From Gyromitra esculenta (taxonomy: Eukaryota > Ascomycota > Pezizomycetes > Pezizales > Discinaceae), in the NCBI GenBank assembly GCA_038503075.1, contig JBCAML010000001.1:4092001-4156000 (forward strand): a DNA stretch of 64,000 bases, in the 5' to 3' direction. This document shows, one piece after another, positions 59,937 to 64,000 of this stretch. Each line of letters opens with the position of its first letter. Within the stretch, counting starts at the first letter, position 1. The translations under genes were made by a program, and so were the position numbers. The notes below the pieces were generated by a model. The model was not told the origin of the DNA, did not search any database, and worked only from the letters and a program-made list of their open reading frames with translations.

Positions 59937-61264
59937 GGTTATTGAAGGACAGGAGGGATAATTTCCTTTCTGAATTGTGTACCACCACAGCTCTTGTTTT
60001 TTTGTTTTTTTGCCTTTTTATTGACTTTGGCGCTATGTTGATCTTCAAACTTCGATTTTTCTTTCTTTTCTTTATTCACTGTTGTGAAATCACGGTAGTC
60101 CGGGGACTCTTTGGGAAATAAGTTTGCGTGCAGGTCGGTTCAGCACGGTGGGTGGGTGGGATATCAAAGGCGCAAAGCATGTTAAAAATTGGTTCGGGTA
60201 GGGGCTTGCGCTGTTTTTGAGAAGGGAGGGTCTGGGAAGGAATTTGGGATGGCGGGGAAGACTAGGCTCTGCTTTGAGTGGTAATTCAGTTGCAGAATTG
60301 GAAAGTGGGGAATGAAACTGAGACCGCGAGCATTTAGCGCTCTTTTGTGTATTATGTGGGTCGTATTGAGACATAGGAGCGAGGCTATGTTAATGGGATA
60401 CCAACGTTTGAACGAGCTGGTAGTGGCATTGGCGGTGAAGAGACTGCCTGTGTCTGTGTCTTTTAACGTTTCTTGGCTTGCAGACGGATATCGATAACAG
60501 GGGTTGCTTTTCTGGGGTGACGGGAAGGCTATTAAGGATTAGACGCTCGTCCAGGCTGTGCAGCATTGCAGGAGCTTGTCCCGACGATCTACAGGATAAA
60601 ACGTGTTTTGACTATGGCGACAAAGGCTTGGTCTGAAGGATAAGGTGGGGGGGACGAGTTCCTGGGAAAAGCCACTAGGCACCAAAACTTCACAGTTTCA
60701 GATCACACGATGGGCGACATATGGAGGGAAAAAAGTAATAACTCCCGTCCTTATTTCCACGAGTAAGGAAGAAAGAAAGAGGGGGAAAAAAGCAAGACAA
60801 CGCAGAAACCCAAGACTATCGAACAAGCACACAGCGGAACCAGGCTTTTTTCTTCATTTCTTCTCTCCCGCTGGGTATTCTTCATCGATCTTCAAAGACA
60901 AAAAATAACCATGACCGATCCATGAAGAAAAAAAAAAATACCCGATTCGTTGGCAGAACCTCTCCTCGCCATCGCTTCCATTGCGATTGTTGGCTCGTCG
61001 TATAGTAGATATCCCCCTTCCCCTTCCCCTCCCCCTTCCCCTTCTCCTTCCCTCACCCTGTTCTGTTCCTCTTTCCCCCTTATCCCCTCATTTGCTTATT
61101 CTCTCAATTTCACCCTCTTCGTTCGTATGGAACAGACGTTGCACACGTTTATCTTTTTTTTTTTCCGGTTTATTTAAATTTTTTAATTGTCGAATGATAC
61201 AACCCAGATTATCCCAATTTTTCTATCTCTTCCGTGAAGAACCAAATTTTTTATTTTTTTTTCC
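59937..61264. other. Convergent 3' flanks of SWIB and eS30 genes
   Basis: No gene seen. The sequence is T-rich just after the SWIB stop and again before the eS30 stop, consistent with 3' untranslated regions. A CCCTTC-type microsatellite lies at about 61014-61052. A plus-strand frame at 60.6-60.9 kb is Lys/Arg-rich low complexity and is not accepted. Confidence 0.5.
61014..61052. repeat. CCCTTC/CCCCTT pyrimidine microsatellite
   Basis: Irregular repeats of CCCCTTCCCCTTCC-type units, pure pyrimidine on the plus strand. Confidence 0.75.
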
Positions 61265-61739
61265 TTAAGTGCCGGGGTTGGGGTTCATCTTTCTCTTGCC
61301 GCCGGTCATAGTGACGTTGACGAATCGGCGAGTGTACCTAATCAAGTTTTTTTAAATTCATTAGCCCCTCCATCTTTTTCTTGATTCGTGGGTGGTTGCG
61401 GGAGTTGATGGTGGTGGAGCTGGAGCTGGAGGATCGCGGGTGAAAAGGGAAAGTAAGACATACAAGATCCTCTTCTTGGCACGGCCCTTGGGCTGCTTAG
61501 GCTTCTCTTGAGGCTCGACCTAGGTAGAGGGAAGAGGAATGTGTTAGTTGTTGTTGTTGTCGTTGTTATTTTGTACCTGATGACTCATCTCCCCCCGTTC
61601 TCGTTCTCGCTCCCCTTTCTTCTGAGGCCGGAAGGGAGGTAGAAATGGAGGAGGATGGGGTTTGGAGGTGGAAACGTACCTTGGGGGTCTGAGACTTGAC
61701 TTTACCGGCACGAGCGAGGGATCCGTGGACTTTACCCAT
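61265..61739 (-). CDS. RPS30: 40S ribosomal protein eS30
   Basis: A small basic ribosomal protein of the 40S subunit, 62 aa, encoded by three exons: 61739..61680, 61519..61464 and 61337..61265. Introns of 160 and 126 bp are GT-AG and long for this window, as is common in fungal ribosomal protein genes. The sequence MGKVHGSLARAGKVKSQTPK, then RAKKRILYTRRFVNV and MTGGKRKMNPNPGT, is diagnostic of eS30. There is no ubiquitin-like leader, matching the fungal form rather than the metazoan FAU fusion. The splice after Lys20 and that inside the Leu codon restore the conserved sequence exactly. All frames of each exon are too short to show up as long open frames, so the gene is easily missed. Confidence 0.95.
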
Positions 61740-62436
61740 GATTGCGTTTTATAGGTGTTGTTTGCTGGTTTTTCTTTCTTTCTTGAAGCTGGGTGGCGAC
61801 TGAAGAACCGAGTTAGCGAGAGCTTTCCTTCACCTTTTCACCTTTTCACCTTTTCGCCTCTTTTAAATCGTTCTTTTTTCTCACCCTATCGCTAAGGCTG
61901 TAACGGGGAGAGTAGAACGTACCTGGGACGTCGAGAGGTGCTGGGGAAAAAAAGGGTCGTCGGGTCGTGAGGGGTGGTCGGTCGTTTGCTTGTTGTTTTA
62001 GCGATGTGTTGGAATAGGCGGAGCTGAGGTGAGGTTCCGTGTGGGTGCCAAGACGTGGCGATTATTCCAGGCTTTAGCCGGATTGTGACCTTGTTTTCGT
62101 GGGGGCAGGGTTGGTGCCCTAGCCCACTGTGGCATAAGTGGTGACAATGATCGTTTGGCGGGAATATATGGTGTGGGTAGGATGGGTGGTGTCTTGGTGT
62201 AGAATCAGCACAAAAAATAGTTGCGTTCAATCAGTTTTACCATACTACATGTATTTTTGCTGGTTCTGAGTAACAGAGACAAGAGTTTAATCTGATGGTA
62301 TTATGATAAGTCCTTACTATACACCAAGGTAGTTACATATCATGACTCCCGTCCGATAGCTATCCTAGAATCATTCACGGATGTTACTCCTTCCGCGCGA
62401 CGACAATCTATGTACAACAAACATACACTCTCTCGC
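61740..62436. promoter_or_regulatory. Upstream region of eS30 and 3' flank of the pseudouridine enzyme gene
   Basis: About 700 bp. The part next to eS30 is rich in CTTTT/CACCTTTTC repeats on the plus strand and should contain the ribosomal protein promoter. The rest is 3' flank of the gene at the right edge. No other gene seen. Confidence 0.5.
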
Positions 62437-64000
62437 TTATCTACCAATATTCGGAATTCCGTCAAACCTGGGCTTGATGATCTGTGAATTCAGTATTGAA
62501 GCACGACCCATCTCATAATTAATCTTCACCTTTATCGACGTGTTCCTCCCAACCCTTACCTCCGGGCTAACACTCTCTCTACTTGCCAATGTCAAGCAGG
62601 CTGCCTTTTGCGCATCTACGATGAAATCCGCGTATTTATCCCACGACTTGGCTTTACTCAGATTCCCCAGTAGCACTCCAAAGAACGTATCGCCGACGCC
62701 GTTGACCGATAGGACCTCCGTAGGAGTTTCGGGGGGGAAATAGTTCACCATAACTCCGCGGATGGGGCCGGTGCCGTTGGTGGTAATGGTGTTTGGCATA
62801 GTGGGGTTTTGAGTATCGTGGCCAATGATACGAACGGAAAGGACACCTTTAGGACCGAGCTTGATCAGTTGGTTAGGGAAGTAGGGCGAGAGATGGATGG
62901 CTTGCTGGATCAAGCCAGTTGTGCTAAAGTCGACTCCGGTTTCGTGACCCATCATTTCGATCTCTGTTGCGTCGTTAGTATTGTAGATTATTTAAAGTAC
63001 TAAGAATGACATACTATTGAGAAACATTGACTCGAGATTAATGGCGTCAATGATCTGGAACCATTCAGGCTTCTCGAATAGCCCCATCTCTTTCGCGGCG
63101 TGGAATATGCTTGCGAGTTCCATCTCGTTTGGTGCAGAGAGCGCTACATCTGCATTTGGATATACTTTCATGTTCTGTGATATAACCCTAGTTGCCTTCT
63201 CTTTCGATGTTGGCTCGAAAGCGACTATCGAGTTAAACATTAGCACAGGTTCCCGGAAATCATTCAAGGACATCGCCAACCGTTGACTTCGTGGTTCTTT
63301 GCAGTTCTCAGAACCCTTTGCATGACCTTATGGGTTAAGTTCCCATCGATGCAAACCCACTCTGGCCTATCCGCGATTTGGTCACACAACCATGAAGGAT
63401 CTAGGTCCTCGATAATCGACATATCTGCGCTGGCAACAGATAGTTCCCCATCTTTTCCATTGAGAGCTACATATCTTGCGGTCGACTTCCCTTCCACCAT
63501 CTTTATGTTGGCAGGGTTCAACCCTCTACTTTTGATCTTCTCCATTGCCCAGTCGCCAGACAAATCCTTACCGACAGCGGATACTAGTCGTACACGTGCG
63601 CCAATGTAGTGGGCTGCAGTGGCAACATTGTTTCCCACCCCACCGAGAGTCTCGGTGATGCGTGAGATGTTAGAGGTGTGTAGCGATACGGGCTTTCTCG
63701 AGTCGCAGGAAAGGTCCACTGCGATGCTGCCAATCACCATAAGGTCTGGTTTGCGCGGGTCATCTTCTTCGATGACAGGCCCTTCGGTGGATTCGGGTGC
63801 GGACTCGGGTTTGAATGTAATAGGTGATGGCGTGAAACCACGGCCGCTAAACGCTGGAGTTGAGTAAATAAGCTCGATACAAACTCTTACCGCTCAGGGG
63901 TGAGGAGGTACGGACCCTTCAATCTTAGATAGTTGTACAGCGATCTTGGCAGCCTGTCGAGCATTGTTGAGGACGAGGGCCTTGTTCGCTGCCACTGAAT
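62437..64000 (-). CDS. Bifunctional pseudouridine-5'-phosphate glycosidase / pseudouridine kinase (partial at window end)
   Basis: Fungal proteins of this type fuse a PsuG (indigoidine synthase A-like) domain, which splits pseudouridine 5'-phosphate to uracil and ribose 5-phosphate, to a PfkB-type kinase that makes the substrate. Only the end of the glycosidase (AANKALVLNNARQAAKIAVQL) and the whole kinase part are here. Kinase exons end at 63281, then run 63224..63015 and 62963..62437; the last two introns are GT-AG (GTTGGC to GATAG; GTATGT to CAACAG). PfkB features: GGVGNNVATAAHYIGARVRL, VNVAFEPTS across a junction, and the catalytic NGVGDTFFGVLLGN, where the usual GAGD is GVGD. The linker junction near 63.85-63.91 kb is unresolved: the best in-frame solution is a GTCCGT donor at about 63914 and a TTTAG acceptor, skipping an in-frame TGA. 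Confidence 0.85.

Noticed and set aside
1..64000. CRISPR arrays, bacterial operons or prophage features
   Set aside because: Spliced genes and overall content are eukaryotic, and no regularly spaced repeats are present.

Overview
This window looks like nuclear DNA of a filamentous ascomycete (Pezizomycotina). The genes have many short (about 50-90 bp) introns with fungal branch points such as CTAAC. They include a Crz1/CrzA-type calcineurin-response factor, a Zn(II)2Cys6 regulator and a fused pseudouridine glycosidase-kinase. A dispersed 5S rRNA gene and degenerate transposon remnants point the same way. A helotialean relative of Botrytis or Sclerotinia is my guess; this is inference from gene content, not a database match.

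Layout. 0-5 kb: the N-terminal half of the mismatch-repair protein MLH3 (minus, cut by the window edge) and CRZ1 (minus, 2 exons). 5-12 kb: gene-poor, with at least three TA-flanked inverted-repeat elements (6.6, 7.5 and 9.2 kb), a 5'-truncated LINE scrap with a 16-bp target duplication, and one doubtful ORF. 12-14.5 kb: mitochondrial FAD glycerol-3-phosphate dehydrogenase GUT2 (minus). 14.5-25.6 kb: no convincing protein gene, but a full-length 5S rRNA gene at 16.8 kb, a 5S fragment beside it and another inverted-repeat element at 18.1 kb. 25.6-31.5 kb: a coiled-coil/CCHC-knuckle hypothetical protein and a five-exon Zn2Cys6 transcription factor (both minus). 31.5-47.6 kb: about 16 kb with no complete gene, holding three more inverted-repeat elements and one orphan coding-like exon at 46.3 kb. 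47.6-52 kb: a seven-exon full ABC transporter of STE6 (a-factor exporter) type. 52-57 kb: gene-poor, with one inverted-repeat element related to the copy at 40.5 kb. 57-64 kb: a compact housekeeping block: NAD(P)HX epimerase (minus), a DEK-C/SWIB chromatin protein (plus, divergent from it), ribosomal protein eS30 (minus) and a bifunctional pseudouridine-5'-phosphate glycosidase/pseudouridine kinase (minus, cut by the right edge).

The protein genes do not form a pathway or cluster. They are ordinary cellular genes: DNA repair, calcium signalling, glycerol metabolism, transcription, mating-pheromone export, metabolite repair and ribosome. The unusual part is the space between them. It is populated by short non-autonomous elements of Tc1/mariner type from several unrelated terminal-repeat families, many showing transition-type differences between arms, which suggests but does not prove repeat-induced point mutation. 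I did not find a convincing new multi-gene system. Exon junctions given here were worked out by eye from GT/GC-AG signals, reading-frame continuity and family motifs.
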